NCBI GenBank assembly: GCA_002162795.1
Contig: MAAY01000066.1
Location: 29,764-93,763, forward strand
Reading direction: 5' to 3'
Source: Rhodobacterales bacterium 56_14_T64
Lineage (GTDB): Bacteria > Pseudomonadota > Alphaproteobacteria > Rhodobacterales > Rhodobacteraceae
Length of the DNA stretch: 64,000 nt
In this document: in pieces, positions 25,881 to 35,179 of the stretch
How the letters are laid out: the number at the start of each line of letters is the position of its first letter
Position numbering within the stretch: the stretch's first letter is position 1
Notes under the pieces: generated by a model
What the model was told of the DNA's origin: nothing
Seen by the model: only the letters and a program-made list of their open reading frames with translations
Databases searched by the model: none
Made by a program: the position numbers and the translations under genes

Positions 25881-26948
25881 ATGCAATCTGATTTGATAAA
25901 ACGGATCGGCCTGCAGTGGCCGATCTTTCAAGCTCCGATGGCCGGTGTGGGTTCCCCTGCCATGGCCGCAGCCGTCAGCAACGCAGGCGGATTGGGCGCG
26001 CTGGGCATCGGTGCCGCCAGTGTTGATCAGGCCCGTGAAATGATCCGAGACACGCGCGCCGCAACGGACAACCCGTTTAACGTCAACGTCTTCTGCCACA
26101 AGCCGGCCCAGTCAAACGCCAAAGTCGAAACCGACTGGCTTACCCGGATGGCACCATTATTCGAACAGTTTTCAGCCGCGCCGCCCACCGCGCTGCATGA
26201 GATCTATCGCAGCTTTCAGGTTGATCCAGACATGCTGGAAATGTTGCTTGAGGAACGCCCTGCGGTGGTCAGTTTCCACTTTGGCTTGCCGCCCACCGAG
26301 ACGATTGCGGCACTACGCGAGGCTGGGATTGTGTTGCTGGCCAGCGCTACTTCGCTGGCTGAGGCGAAGACCGTGCAGACCGCCGGGTTGGATGGTGTAG
26401 TGGCGCAGGGTTGGGAGGCAGGTGGCCATCGCGGCATTTTCGACCCTGATGCTTTGGATGGCAAGCTGACAGCGCTGGAGCTGACCCGGATCTTGGTTGA
26501 GAGACTGGATATGCCAGTGATCACTGCTGGTGGGGTGATGAATGGGGCTGGCATAGCAGAGGCCCTCTCGGCAGGGGCTGCTGCGGCTCAGCTGGGTACC
26601 GCTTTCATCGATTGCCCCGAGAGCCTGGCCGATGCTGCTTATCGCACTGCGCTGCGCTCACCTGCTGCTAACGAGACCACTATGCTGGCAGAAATATCGG
26701 GCCGCCCGGCGCGTTGTCTTACAAATGAGTTCACCCGTTGGGCAGCGCAGCAAGGCGGAGTAGGAACACCTGATTATCCGATTGCCTATGACGCCGGCAA
26801 GGCGCTGAACGCTGCGGCTAAATCAGTGGGCGAAACCGGGTATGGGGCGCAATGGGCCGGACAAGGCGCACCGCGGGCGCGTTGCCTGCCTGCGTCAGAA
26901 CTGGTTGAGGTTTTGGTGCGTGAGTTGGAGGCAGAACTTGCCGTCTAA
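25881..26948 (+). CDS. Nitronate monooxygenase-like flavoprotein
   Basis: 355 residues, a TIM barrel FMN enzyme of the NMO/2-nitropropane dioxygenase family. The opening WPIFQAPMAGVGSPAMAAAVSNAGGLGALG and the mid-region VVAQGWEAGGHRG, with the catalytic-type histidine, are diagnostic. The later PVITAGGVMNGAGIAEALSAGAAAAQLGTAFI is the phosphate-binding half. The start is uncertain among GTG 25854, ATG 25875 and ATG 25881. The last is preferred because AGGGA stands nine bases before it and the family N-terminus begins there. It detoxifies propionate 3-nitronate in characterised members; the local role is unknown. Confidence 0.85.
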   Translation: MQSDLIKRIGLQWPIFQAPMAGVGSPAMAAAVSNAGGLGALGIGAASVDQAREMIRDTRAATDNPFNVNVFCHKPAQSNAKVETDWLTRMAPLFEQFSAAPPTALHEIYRSFQVDPDMLEMLLEERPAVVSFHFGLPPTETIAALREAGIVLLASATSLAEAKTVQTAGLDGVVAQGWEAGGHRGIFDPDALDGKLTALELTRILVERLDMPVITAGGVMNGAGIAEALSAGAAAAQLGTAFIDCPESLADAAYRTALRSPAANETTMLAEISGRPARCLTNEFTRWAAQQGGVGTPDYPIAYDAGKALNAAAKSVGETGYGAQWAGQGAPRARCLPASELVEVLVRELEAELAV

Positions 26949-26963
26949 CCTATCGCAAGGTGC

Positions 26964-26985
26964 TGCCCGGCGCTGCCGCCGGGCA
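26964..26985. terminator. Bidirectional terminator between nitronate monooxygenase-like gene and fabI
   Basis: Nine-base perfect arms TGCCCGGCG and CGCCGGGCA enclose the loop CTGC, followed on the plus strand by AAAACA. It lies in the 49-base gap between two convergent genes, so it can end both messages. The T-run is weak in both directions. Confidence 0.65.
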
Positions 26986-26997
26986 AAACAATAGAGC

Positions 26998-27789
26998 CTA
27001 CAAATGATCCGGCTGCGGCATTCCGAGAATGTGAAAGCCGCCATCAACCCGGACCACTTCACCGGTGGTGCAGGCACCCGCATCCGAGGCAAGGTAGACA
27101 GCCGTGCCGCCCACTGCATCCAACGTTGCGTTGGAACGCAGCGGAGCGTTTTGATCGGTATGCTTGTAGGTTTTGCGCGCACCGCCAATGGCGGCTCCCG
27201 CCAGGGTTTTCATCGGGCCGGGCGAGATCGCATTGACGCGAATGCCTTCGGGGCCCAGGTCATTGGCCAGATAGCGGGTGGTTGATTCCAGCGCTGCCTT
27301 GGCCACACCCATGACGTTATAGTTTGGCACCACCCGGTTTGATCCCATGAACGTCAGGGTCAACAATGTGCCGCCGTTGTCTTTCATCAGAGGATGGGCA
27401 CGTCGTGCCACCTCGATGAAGGAATAGGCCGAGATATCCATCGAGTTTTTGAAATTGGCCCGGCTGGTGTCAAGGAACCGGCCGGTCAGCTCGGATTTGT
27501 CGGAATAGGCGATGGCATGCACCACAAAGTCGATGGTGGGCCAGCGCGCACCAAGCTGTTCGAAGGCTGCATCTAGCGAGGCATCATCGGTGACGTCGAC
27601 ATCAACCATGAAATCACTGCCAACCGAGGCCGCCAGTGGTTGCAGGCGTTTGCCAAAGGCCTCGCCCTGATATGTAAAAGCCAGCTCGGCACCGGCCTCG
27701 GCCATTGATTTGGCAATGCCCCAGGCGATGGAACGTTCATTGGCGACACCCATGATCAGGCCGCGTTTGCCCTGCAGTACTCCAGACAT
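26998..27789 (-). CDS. fabI: Enoyl-[acyl-carrier-protein] reductase (NADH)
   Basis: 263 residues of the FabI-type short-chain dehydrogenase family; it performs the last reduction of each fatty acid elongation cycle. Marks are GLIMGVANERSIAWGIAKSMAEAGA at the N-terminus (dinucleotide binding), AYSFIEVARRAHPLM, and the catalytic YNVMGVAKAALE with Tyr and Lys spaced as in FabI. SPGPMKTLAGAAIGG is the substrate loop. It is the last gene of the fab set, six bases after fabB, and ends at a terminator. Confidence 0.93.
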   Translation of the reverse strand: MSGVLQGKRGLIMGVANERSIAWGIAKSMAEAGAELAFTYQGEAFGKRLQPLAASVGSDFMVDVDVTDDASLDAAFEQLGARWPTIDFVVHAIAYSDKSELTGRFLDTSRANFKNSMDISAYSFIEVARRAHPLMKDNGGTLLTLTFMGSNRVVPNYNVMGVAKAALESTTRYLANDLGPEGIRVNAISPGPMKTLAGAAIGGARKTYKHTDQNAPLRSNATLDAVGGTAVYLASDAGACTTGEVVRVDGGFHILGMPQPDHL

Positions 27790-27795
27790 ACTCAG

Positions 27796-29025
27796 TTACC
27801 CTTTGTACTTGCTGAGGATCATCGATCCATTGGTGCCACCAAAGCCAAAGCTGTTGGTCATGACGCTGTCCAGACCGGCATCTTTAACATAGGCGGTCGC
27901 AATTTCGCCTTCGTTGATCGCCGGGTCCAACTCGTCCACGTTGATCGACGGAGTGATGAAATCATTGTCCAACATCAGCAGGCAAAAGATCGTCTCCAGC
28001 GCGCCGGCTGCGCCCTGTGCGTGCCCCGTCATCGACTTGGTGGACGAGATCGGCGGGGTGCTGCCAGTGCCAAAGACCCGGCGTACGGCTTCAACTTCAC
28101 CAACATCGCCAACCGGAGTCGAGGTGCCGTGGGCGTTGATATAGCTAACCTTGCGGCCTTCGGGCAGGGTTTCCAGCGCCAGACGCATGGCGCGCTCGCC
28201 GCCTTCGCCGGATGGGGCAACCATGTCGTGACCATCGGATGTTGCGGCAAAACCGGTGACTTCGGCATAGATCTTGGCACCGCGCGCCAGCGCGTGGTCC
28301 AGATCTTCCAGCACCACGATGCCGCCACCGCCCGAGATGACAAAGCCATCGCGGTTGGCGTCAAAGGCACGGCTGGCAGATGCCGGGTCGTCATTGCGTT
28401 TCGACGACATCGCGCCCATGGCGTCGAACAAGCAGGACAGGGTCCAGTCCAGTTCCTCGCCACCACCGGCAAACATCACATCCTGCTTGCCCATCATGAT
28501 CTGCTCAGCCGCATTGCCGATGCAGTGCAGCGAGGTCGAACAGGCCGAGGTGATCGAGTAATTGATGCCCTTGATCTTGAACGCTGTCGACAGGTTGGCC
28601 GAGATGGTCGAGCTCATGCATTTTGGCACTGCAAAAGGGCCAATCCGCTTGGTCGCGCCGGTTTTGGCAACCACCTGATGCGCAGTCAGCATGGCGCTGG
28701 TCGATGGACCACCGGAACCGGCAACCAGACCAGTGCGGGTGTTGACCACTTGGTCCTCAGACAGACCAGCGTCGGCAATCGCCTGGCTCATCGCGATGTG
28801 AGCGTATGCCGCGCCATCGCCCATGAACCGCAACGTGCGCTTGTCGACCAGTTCCTTGGTGTCGATCTTCAGGGTACCGGCCACCTGGCTGCGAAAGCCA
28901 TGTTCGGTCATTGAGGGGCTGGCGACGATGCCAGATTTACCTGCCTTGAGTGAGGCCAAAACCTCGGCGGCATTATTCCCGATAGAGGAGACGATTCCCA
29001 GTCCGGTGACGACGACACGACGCAT
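27796..29025 (-). CDS. fabB: Beta-ketoacyl-ACP synthase I
   Basis: 409 residues. It condenses malonyl-ACP with acyl-ACP and, with FabA, allows unsaturated fatty acid formation. The nucleophile cysteine is in SITSACSTSLHCIGNAAEQ near residue 160. The two histidines lie in INAHGTSTPVGDVGE and SMTGHAQGAAGALE. GGGAG is seven bases before the ATG. In related genomes this gene directly follows fabA. Here 1.4 kb containing a foreign-looking gene separates them, so its expression now depends on read-through or on a promoter in 29026-29117 or inside the inserted gene. Confidence 0.93.
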   Translation of the reverse strand: MRRVVVTGLGIVSSIGNNAAEVLASLKAGKSGIVASPSMTEHGFRSQVAGTLKIDTKELVDKRTLRFMGDGAAYAHIAMSQAIADAGLSEDQVVNTRTGLVAGSGGPSTSAMLTAHQVVAKTGATKRIGPFAVPKCMSSTISANLSTAFKIKGINYSITSACSTSLHCIGNAAEQIMMGKQDVMFAGGGEELDWTLSCLFDAMGAMSSKRNDDPASASRAFDANRDGFVISGGGGIVVLEDLDHALARGAKIYAEVTGFAATSDGHDMVAPSGEGGERAMRLALETLPEGRKVSYINAHGTSTPVGDVGEVEAVRRVFGTGSTPPISSTKSMTGHAQGAAGALETIFCLLMLDNDFITPSINVDELDPAINEGEIATAYVKDAGLDSVMTNSFGFGGTNGSMILSKYKG

Positions 29026-29117
29026 ACGTGCACTCCCTTGTTTGCTTATGTCTTACTAGGCATTGCAGAGAGCTGGTGCAAGGTGGGTTGGGGAGTGGAG
29101 CGCTCCCCCTAGTTTGT

Positions 29118-30380
29118 TCACTGGCGAACATGTCTTCTTCTTTGGTCTGTGAGCCACCCCTTGCGCACAAGCTCTATTTCAATTGCTCGTTTCGAAACAT
29201 CGAAATGCTGTGAAAGCAACGTCAATAGCTGATTGAAGGGCCCATAGTTGCATGGTTGATCATCCACGAAGATGTACCCATGCCCTCTATCTTGAAGTCC
29301 TAATGAATTCCTGAACTCATATGTTGTTTTGGCGAAATGTCTCTGTGGCAGAAGTAAGTTGGAAGCAAACCTGTTGGCTTGGCATTCGATCCGTACCTCG
29401 TTGAAGGCTTCGCCACGCTCATCATTGTCAAATAGATCTCGTTCTAGGACGCTTTCGGAACGGAGGTATTTGTCGTGGCCCAAGTAGAAATGTCCGATTT
29501 CGTGACCAATTGTGAAACGCGCCCTCTGCATGTTCTTGTGAAAGTTGATCGTGACTGTTCGGCTTTCGAAATTGGCAGATCCCAAAATAGTCTCGCCTGA
29601 GGAGTCAAAAACTGTTTGATCTGAATGTGACAGATCCAAAGAAAGGAAAGAGCAGATTTTCTCCAAATCCACCGGGCCGCCTTCATATCCGATCTCACCC
29701 AGCAATTTACCTGCAAAATCTTGAAGCCTTTCGTCCAAAAGGAACGGAACCCTATCGCTCTCTTCGGCGCTAATAGAAGTGTCTTCACCTGCAGAATTAG
29801 GGTCAATTTTCTGAAGTAGATGACTTACCGAGCTTAAGTATTTCCCTTCGAAGTACGCGGAAAATTTGAGCGACTTGGCTTTTTCTTGGTTTTCGAAAAA
29901 CTGCCGTTCGATAAAACGGCTTTCTGAAAATGAAGTGTTTCGACGATCAGCCTTAATCTCTAGCCCATGCTCGTCGAACTTCGCCAGCCCGATCCCCGTG
30001 TTTCGCGATACTGCTTCAGCACCGCTTTTTAAGCGGGAGGAATAGACCAGCACGCCCTTAGCTGAATGACCGAATATGCGCTCAAGCTTGTGCGAAAAAT
30101 CGGTTACAGCAGTTTCCGGAACTGCACTCTTATAATTCTTGCACTCAAAAACTAGAATGGAGTGTGGTTTCTCACGCCCCTTGCCGGTGACTTCGACTAC
30201 AATATCGAAATTTACATCGGCTTCCCGCACCTTGCAGTAATAGTCTTTTCTTTTGTGTATCGTGCAGGTTTGAGCGGCATGAACACCATAGACGAGGTCG
30301 CCGCGATCAAGCTGTTCACAAAGAAAGCTGTGAAACGCGTCCTCTAGTTGATTGCCCTTTTCGACAGAGCTCACACTCAC
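29118..30380 (-). CDS. PD-(D/E)XK nuclease-like domain fused to ImmA/IrrE metallopeptidase domain
   Basis: A 420-residue protein with no known name. Residues 8-145 look like a restriction-endonuclease fold: EKGNQLEDAFHSFL helix, FDIVVEV with Asp59, then LVFECKNYKSAV with Glu79 and Lys81, the D...ExK arrangement of Mrr/Hjc-like nucleases. Residues 215-400 form an ImmA/IrrE domain: FTIGHEIGHFYLGH with HExxH at 293-297 and IECQANRFASNLLLP at 331-345 providing the distal Glu. No helix-turn-helix and no membrane segment are seen. The GTG start is 20 bases after the fabA stop. GC by hand count in one 60-base sample is 45%, against 60% in fabB. Likely a recent acquisition, possibly defensive; function unproven. 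Confidence 0.75.
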   Translation of the reverse strand: MSVSSVEKGNQLEDAFHSFLCEQLDRGDLVYGVHAAQTCTIHKRKDYYCKVREADVNFDIVVEVTGKGREKPHSILVFECKNYKSAVPETAVTDFSHKLERIFGHSAKGVLVYSSRLKSGAEAVSRNTGIGLAKFDEHGLEIKADRRNTSFSESRFIERQFFENQEKAKSLKFSAYFEGKYLSSVSHLLQKIDPNSAGEDTSISAEESDRVPFLLDERLQDFAGKLLGEIGYEGGPVDLEKICSFLSLDLSHSDQTVFDSSGETILGSANFESRTVTINFHKNMQRARFTIGHEIGHFYLGHDKYLRSESVLERDLFDNDERGEAFNEVRIECQANRFASNLLLPQRHFAKTTYEFRNSLGLQDRGHGYIFVDDQPCNYGPFNQLLTLLSQHFDVSKRAIEIELVRKGWLTDQRRRHVRQ

Positions 30381-30400
30381 TCTAAAATCCCTACATCATG

Positions 30401-30910
30401 TTAGCTCTCGCTAAGCGCGACCTTCATGCCTTTGACCTGATAGATCACTTCGCCATCTGCCTCGACGATGCCGTCAGCAACACCCATGGTCAGGCGGCGG
30501 GTTTGGATCGCCTTGGTGAAGTCGATCTTGTAGGTCAGCATTTTGCGCTCGGGGCGGACCATGCCGGTCAGTTTGACCTCGCCCACACCCAGCGCATAGC
30601 CGCGACCCTGCCAGCCGCGCCAGCCAAGGTTAAAGCCGGTCAGCTGCCACAATCCGTCCAGACCCAGACAGCCGGGCATGATCGGGTTGCCGGGAAAATG
30701 GCATTCAAAAAACCACAGGTCCGGGTTGATATCGAACTCGGCCACTATATGGCCTTTGCCGTGCTCGCCACCGTCGGCGCTGACCTCGGTGATGCGATCC
30801 ATCATCAACATCGGCGGCATTGGCAGCTGCGCATTGCCGGGGCCGAACAGCTCGCCGCGGGCGCATTTCAGCAAGTCGTCTTTGTCAAAGCTGCTAGGGT
30901 AATCGGCCAT
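30401..30910 (-). CDS. fabA: 3-hydroxydecanoyl-ACP dehydratase/isomerase
   Basis: 169 residues, close to the 172 of Escherichia coli FabA. It dehydrates 3-hydroxyacyl-ACP and isomerises the trans-2 to the cis-3 decenoyl form, the entry point to unsaturated fatty acids. The active-site histidine lies in [24 protein letters not shown] near residue 70, and the following Asp in GCLGLDG completes the pair. The start is ATG 30910, preceded by GGAG. It is divergent from irr across 174 bases. The next gene on the strand is the nuclease/peptidase fusion, not fabB. Confidence 0.93.
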   Translation of the reverse strand: MADYPSSFDKDDLLKCARGELFGPGNAQLPMPPMLMMDRITEVSADGGEHGKGHIVAEFDINPDLWFFECHFPGNPIMPGCLGLDGLWQLTGFNLGWRGWQGRGYALGVGEVKLTGMVRPERKMLTYKIDFTKAIQTRRLTMGVADGIVEADGEVIYQVKGMKVALSES

Positions 30911-31031
30911 ACTGGCGCATCTCCTGCCTAAAGGTATCATTTGTAATCAAGCCCCATGTAGCATCCCGCCAAAGGGTCCTGCAAGAGTAGGACGCAGGGG
31001 CCGGGTGCTGATGCCGGTGTAGTTGCGAATG

Positions 31032-31047
31032 AATTTCATTTGAAATT
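31032..31047. promoter_or_regulatory. Candidate operator dyad between fabA and irr
   Basis: AATTTCATTTGAAATT is a 16-base palindrome with seven-base arms around TT, 38 bases before the irr start and 122 bases before fabA. Irr and other Fur-family proteins bind AT-rich dyads of similar size. This exact sequence is not the textbook iron-control element, so the assignment rests on position and symmetry. Confidence 0.4.
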
Positions 31048-31084
31048 TGCCGGGGCTTTCCGCTATATGTGACACAGCAACACG

Positions 31085-31516
31085 ATGCAGGATCTGCTGA
31101 TGACGCCAAACAGCGTGAAAATCGCAACCAAATGGCTGGAAACAGCCGATTTGCGGCCAACCCGGCAACGGGTGGCGCTGGCCGAGCTGTTGGTTGGTGA
31201 TGGCAAACATCGCCACGTCACTGCCGAAAGCCTGTTTGATTCTGCCAAGTCCGAAGGGGCTGTGGTGTCGCTGGCAACGGTCTACAACACCCTACGCGCT
31301 TTTTGCGAAGCCGGCGTGTTGCAGGAAATCACTGTTGACGGATCCAGAAGCTATTTCGATACCAACACCCACGATCACCCCCATTTCTATTGGGAGGACG
31401 AAGGGCGCTTGTCGGATGCTCCGGCAGATCAGTTGGTGATTCAGCAACTGCCTAAAGCCCCCGAAGGGGTCGAGATTGCCTCGGTTGATGTGGTGATCCG
31501 CCTGCGCCGCGCCTGA
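31085..31516 (+). CDS. irr: Iron response regulator Irr (Fur family)
   Basis: 143 residues. The winged helix is LRPTRQRVALAELLVGDGKHRHVTAESLFDSAKSEGAVVSLATVYNTLRAF. The C-terminal dimerisation half contains THDHPHFYWEDEGRL, the His-rich heme/metal site typical of alphaproteobacterial Irr rather than of Fur, which has more cysteines and histidines. Irr represses or activates genes under iron limitation and is sensitive to heme status. It is divergent from fabA, an arrangement common in this order. Confidence 0.88.
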   Translation: MQDLLMTPNSVKIATKWLETADLRPTRQRVALAELLVGDGKHRHVTAESLFDSAKSEGAVVSLATVYNTLRAFCEAGVLQEITVDGSRSYFDTNTHDHPHFYWEDEGRLSDAPADQLVIQQLPKAPEGVEIASVDVVIRLRRA

Positions 31517-31722
31517 TTCGGATCCGCCGCACTGACATATCTAGATAGGTTTTGATCTTTCGGCCTGCGTCGCACCGATTGCGGTGTTGGCTGGTGCCGC
31601 GCTGCGGCTGATCGAAACGATGGCGATTCTAAGATTGCTCAGGAATTAGTGTTTGAAACTGGCTTGGGCGTAGGGCAATTTTGCGGCAACAAACCGTCGA
31701 CCCTAAGATAGAGGAGCCTGCC

Positions 31723-32520
31723 ATGGTTCACCCGCTCATCACCCAAGACCACATCGACCAGTATCAGCGTGACGGGGTTGTCCTGATCAAAGGTCTGTTT
31801 GCCGATCAGGTGGACCTGCTGCGTGCTGGTGTGGCGGCCAATATGGCAGATCCCGGCCGCTATGCGTCAAACAACGACAAGCAAGGTGAAAGTGGGCGGT
31901 TTTTCGATGATTACTGCAACTGGACCCGAATTGCCGAGTTCAAGGAAGCTATCGAAGCGTCCCCAGTGGCCGAGGTTGCGGCTGATCTGATGCGCTCCAA
32001 CTCGGTGCAAATGTTTCATGATCACGTATTGGTCAAAGAGCCCGGCACCTCAATGGCGACGCCATGGCATCAGGACGGTCCCTATTATTTTGTCGAAGGC
32101 ACGCAGAACGTTAGTTTCTGGTCACCGTTGGATGAGGTGAAAGAGGCCACGCTGCGGTGCGTTGCCGGGTCGCACAAATGGCCAAAAGAAGTGCTGCCAA
32201 CGCGTTGGGTCTCGGACGAGGGTTTTTTTGCCGATGAGGGGCAGTATATGCCAGTGCCGGACCCGGATACAGAGGCGATGACTGTGTTTGAGTCCGCGAT
32301 GCAGCCCGGCGACGCGGTGGCGTTTAATTTCAAAACCCTGCACGGCGCGCGCGGCAATATCAGCGCATCGCGTCGCCGCGCATTTTCGCTGCGTCTGGTC
32401 GGGGATGATGCGCGTTATGTTGAGCGTCCCGGTCCCACGTCGCCGCCCTATCCGGGCCATAATATGGTGCCGGGCCAGCGTTTGCGTGAGGATTGGTTCC
32501 CGGTGTTGTTGCAGCGTTGA
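31723..32520 (+). CDS. Phytanoyl-CoA dioxygenase family protein (PhyH)
   Basis: 265 residues of the Fe(II)/2-oxoglutarate oxygenase family. The iron-binding HxD is in TPWHQDGPYYF near residue 111. The distal histidine is in FNFKTLHGARGNIS near residue 206, and the 2-oxoglutarate arginine follows in the RRRAFSLRLVGDDARY stretch. GAGGAG stands six bases before ATG 31723, which decides the start over an in-frame TTG at 31681. The substrate is unknown; bacterial members hydroxylate varied small molecules. The 206 bases between irr and this gene hold nothing clear. Confidence 0.86.
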   Translation: MVHPLITQDHIDQYQRDGVVLIKGLFADQVDLLRAGVAANMADPGRYASNNDKQGESGRFFDDYCNWTRIAEFKEAIEASPVAEVAADLMRSNSVQMFHDHVLVKEPGTSMATPWHQDGPYYFVEGTQNVSFWSPLDEVKEATLRCVAGSHKWPKEVLPTRWVSDEGFFADEGQYMPVPDPDTEAMTVFESAMQPGDAVAFNFKTLHGARGNISASRRRAFSLRLVGDDARYVERPGPTSPPYPGHNMVPGQRLREDWFPVLLQR

Positions 32521-32613
32521 CTGGACGAGGGGCGCGGCCTCCTCCGACCTTTGGGTGGTTTCCCCGGGAGTTTTATGGCCAGATGAAGGTCGGATGATGC
32601 GGTTCTGGTTTGT

Positions 32614-33483
32614 TTAGAACCATTGCCCCGGTTCCATCAGTCCCAGATCCAGCAATTGCCGGGAGTGCCATTCAAACGGGGTTGAGTTGTGCCAGCGGAA
32701 GCTGCTGATATCAAAAGCCGAGCCGGGGTTGCGTTTCAGGGCCTTGGCGGTGCGGAATGAACAGACGGCGGCGGTCAGGTTATGGTGCCATGGGCAGGCG
32801 TAGGTATTGTATTCCTGGTCATCAAAGCTGTGATCAGGCTGTAGCTGCAAATCTGCTTTGGTGCGGAACAGGGATATGCGGTCAATTTTACGGCTGCTGT
32901 TGGGGATGTGTTCCTCATGGCGCCAGCGAACCCCACCAAAGAAATCAAGCTGGCGCTCGCGGGGGTGGCCGGTTTCCGGGTCTGGCCGGGCTTGCGCGTA
33001 GTAGCCGGATTTATCCAGATAGGCATGCTCTAGCGAAACGGCACTTGGTGTGACCTGCAGGTCGCCGGCATAGAGGTCGACCACGTAAGTTAGCATCGCA
33101 TCACGCCGTTCTTCGGTGTGAAACGCGAGCATCTCAACCACGCTGCGCGTTTCGCAAAACGGAAAGAACAGGTACTCTGCGTTATAGCAATAATACAGCC
33201 AGCACCCAGGCTCTGACGCCGAGATGACGGCGTTCACGGCGTCGAACACGGCTTGGGACTGCGCGCAGTCAAACGGAATTCGCTGGACTCTGGAGGCCAC
33301 ATCCGGGGGCAGGTCAAACGCATCAGGCATCAGCGCCAGCACCGTCTTGAAACCGGATTGCAAGTGATGGCGTAGCGTGGTGGCGATCTCGACGTCATCC
33401 TCGATGAAAATCAGCGCCACTGGCCCTTTGACCAGCAGAGCTTTGCCCTGTTTCAGAAAATCATCCAGCGATCTGTACATCAT
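32614..33483 (-). CDS. Conserved hypothetical protein, possibly glycosyltransferase-related
   Basis: 289 residues, not confidently assigned. VALIFIEDDVEIATTLRHHLQSGFKTVLALMPDAF near the start resembles the first strand-helix of GT-A-type glycosyltransferase 2 proteins. Later, LTYVVDLYAG, HAYLDKSGYYAQ and EEHIPNSSRKIDRISLFR look like the regions around the acceptor site in such proteins. YACPWHHNLTAAVCSF may be a metal-binding part. There is no signal peptide or membrane segment. It is divergent from miaB and convergent with the dioxygenase gene. Function is unassigned. Confidence 0.6.
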   Translation of the reverse strand: MMYRSLDDFLKQGKALLVKGPVALIFIEDDVEIATTLRHHLQSGFKTVLALMPDAFDLPPDVASRVQRIPFDCAQSQAVFDAVNAVISASEPGCWLYYCYNAEYLFFPFCETRSVVEMLAFHTEERRDAMLTYVVDLYAGDLQVTPSAVSLEHAYLDKSGYYAQARPDPETGHPRERQLDFFGGVRWRHEEHIPNSSRKIDRISLFRTKADLQLQPDHSFDDQEYNTYACPWHHNLTAAVCSFRTAKALKRNPGSAFDISSFRWHNSTPFEWHSRQLLDLGLMEPGQWF

Positions 33484-33605
33484 GCCTGCCTGTTCCCGCC
33501 GTACTGGCGATTTGCGCCAAAATCCGATAATCGCGCCCGCATTGCAAGCGGTCGCTTTTACCCTTATGGCAGGCGACTATTCTCTCGTCCTGGAAGGCTG
33601 ATCCC

Positions 33606-34928
33606 ATGAGCGCCCCGAAGAAGCTGTTTATCAAGACCTATGGCTGCCAGATGAACGTCTATGACAGCGAACGCATGGCCGAAGCGCTGGGCGGGCAGGG
33701 CTATGTCGAAACCAAAACCGCTGATGACGCGGATATGATCCTGATGAACACCTGCCACATTCGTGAGAAGGCGGCCGAGAAGGTTTATTCCGAACTTGGG
33801 CGAATGAAGCAATTGAAGGTGAAGAAACCGGATCTGAAAATTGGTGTGGCCGGCTGTGTGGCCCAGGCCGAAGGCGCCGAAATCATGCGCCGTCAGCCCA
33901 TGGTTGATCTGGTGGTGGGCCCGCAAAGCTATCACCGCCTGCCCGAGATGGAGGCCAAAATCCGCGAAGGCAAAAAGGCGATCGATACGGATTTCCCTGA
34001 AGAGGACAAATTCGAGAAACTGAAAAGCCGCCCCAAAGCCAAACGCGGCCCGACAGCGTTTCTGACCGTGCAAGAAGGCTGCGACAAATTCTGCGCGTTT
34101 TGTGTGGTGCCGTATACCCGTGGGGCTGAGGTCAGCCGCCCAGTGGATCGCATCTTGTCCGAAACACGCGAGTTGGTCGAACGTGGGGTGCGTGAAGTCA
34201 CTTTGCTGGGGCAGAACGTCAACGCCTATCATGGCGCCAGCGCCAATGGGGATTTGACATTGGCACAGCTGATCTGGGAGCTGGACAAGATTGACGGGCT
34301 TGAGCGGATCCGATTTACCACGTCGCACCCTAACGACATGATGGATGACCTGATCGAGGCCCACGGCACCTGTGCCAAGCTGATGCCTTACTTGCACCTG
34401 CCAGTGCAGTCTGGATCGGACAAGATTCTGAAACGGATGAATCGCAGCCATACGGCCGAAAGTTACTTACGTGTGATCGAAAGAATTCGTGCCGCGCGTC
34501 CCGATATTTTGCTGTCAGGCGACTTTATCGTTGGCTTCCCAGAAGAGACCGAAGCAGATTTTCAGGCCACTCTGGATTTGGTTGAAGAGGTCAAATATGG
34601 CACGGCCTATTCCTTTAAGTATTCCACACGGCCCGGCACGCCGGCGGCAGAGCGCCCACTGGTTGATGAGGCCGAGGCCTCGGATCGGTTGCAGAGATTG
34701 CAGGCCCTGTTGACCCGTCAGCAGCGTGAAATACAGGAAAGCATGGTTGGGCGCGAAGTTGGCGTGTTGCTTGAAAAACCGGGCCGTCTGCCGGGGCAAA
34801 TGGTTGGTAAATCGGACTACTTACATTCGGTTCACGTTGGTGATTGCGATCGGGCAGTCGGCGACTTGGCGCGGGTGCGGATTGTTTCATCGTCGACAAA
34901 CTCGCTGGCCGGGGAACTTATCCGCTGA
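33606..34928 (+). CDS. miaB: tRNA-2-methylthio-N6-dimethylallyladenosine synthase
   Basis: 440 residues, a radical SAM methylthiotransferase acting on A37 of tRNAs. The N-terminal UPF0004 domain begins [22 protein letters not shown] and has cysteines at NTCHIREKA and AGCVAQAEG for the auxiliary Fe-S cluster. The radical SAM motif is [17 protein letters not shown] near residue 157. A C-terminal TRAM domain covers about 375-440. It heads a plus-strand block of conserved genes that continues with phoH and ybeY after two envelope genes. Confidence 0.95.
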   Translation: MSAPKKLFIKTYGCQMNVYDSERMAEALGGQGYVETKTADDADMILMNTCHIREKAAEKVYSELGRMKQLKVKKPDLKIGVAGCVAQAEGAEIMRRQPMVDLVVGPQSYHRLPEMEAKIREGKKAIDTDFPEEDKFEKLKSRPKAKRGPTAFLTVQEGCDKFCAFCVVPYTRGAEVSRPVDRILSETRELVERGVREVTLLGQNVNAYHGASANGDLTLAQLIWELDKIDGLERIRFTTSHPNDMMDDLIEAHGTCAKLMPYLHLPVQSGSDKILKRMNRSHTAESYLRVIERIRAARPDILLSGDFIVGFPEETEADFQATLDLVEEVKYGTAYSFKYSTRPGTPAAERPLVDEAEASDRLQRLQALLTRQQREIQESMVGREVGVLLEKPGRLPGQMVGKSDYLHSVHVGDCDRAVGDLARVRIVSSSTNSLAGELIR

Positions 34929-35179
34929 TAGACTCACCTGATTAGCATCAAATATTTGGCGGCTAGAAAACGCCGTGATGAAAGTACAATGAGCTGCATT
35001 TTGGGCACAATCCGACTAAATCAGCCTGAGTGTTCCGAAAAGTGGCATAATTGGCTTTAATATTCATATGAATTCACAAGTTAAATGTCTAAAAGTTGGG
35101 TAGATTATGAGTATTGTAGCGCGTCGCGTTTGGGGCATTGGCGGCGTTCTGGGGGAACTTACGTAAAGGATATCTCGTT

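Noticed and set aside
28021..28914. Open frame of about 297 codons opposite fabB
   Set aside because: Shadow of fabB; no signal peptide or domain of its own.
29090..29108. GGGGAG/CTCCCC stem before fabB as a regulatory element
   Set aside because: Six base pairs with a seven-base loop and no T-run; too weak to claim.
29118..30380. Prophage or integrative element explanation for the inserted gene
   Set aside because: A single gene with no integrase, no tRNA target and no visible direct repeats at its ends. The acquired gene call stands, but the vehicle is not visible.
33564..34451. Open frame of about 295 codons opposite miaB
   Set aside because: Antisense to a conserved gene; composition is explained by miaB codon use.
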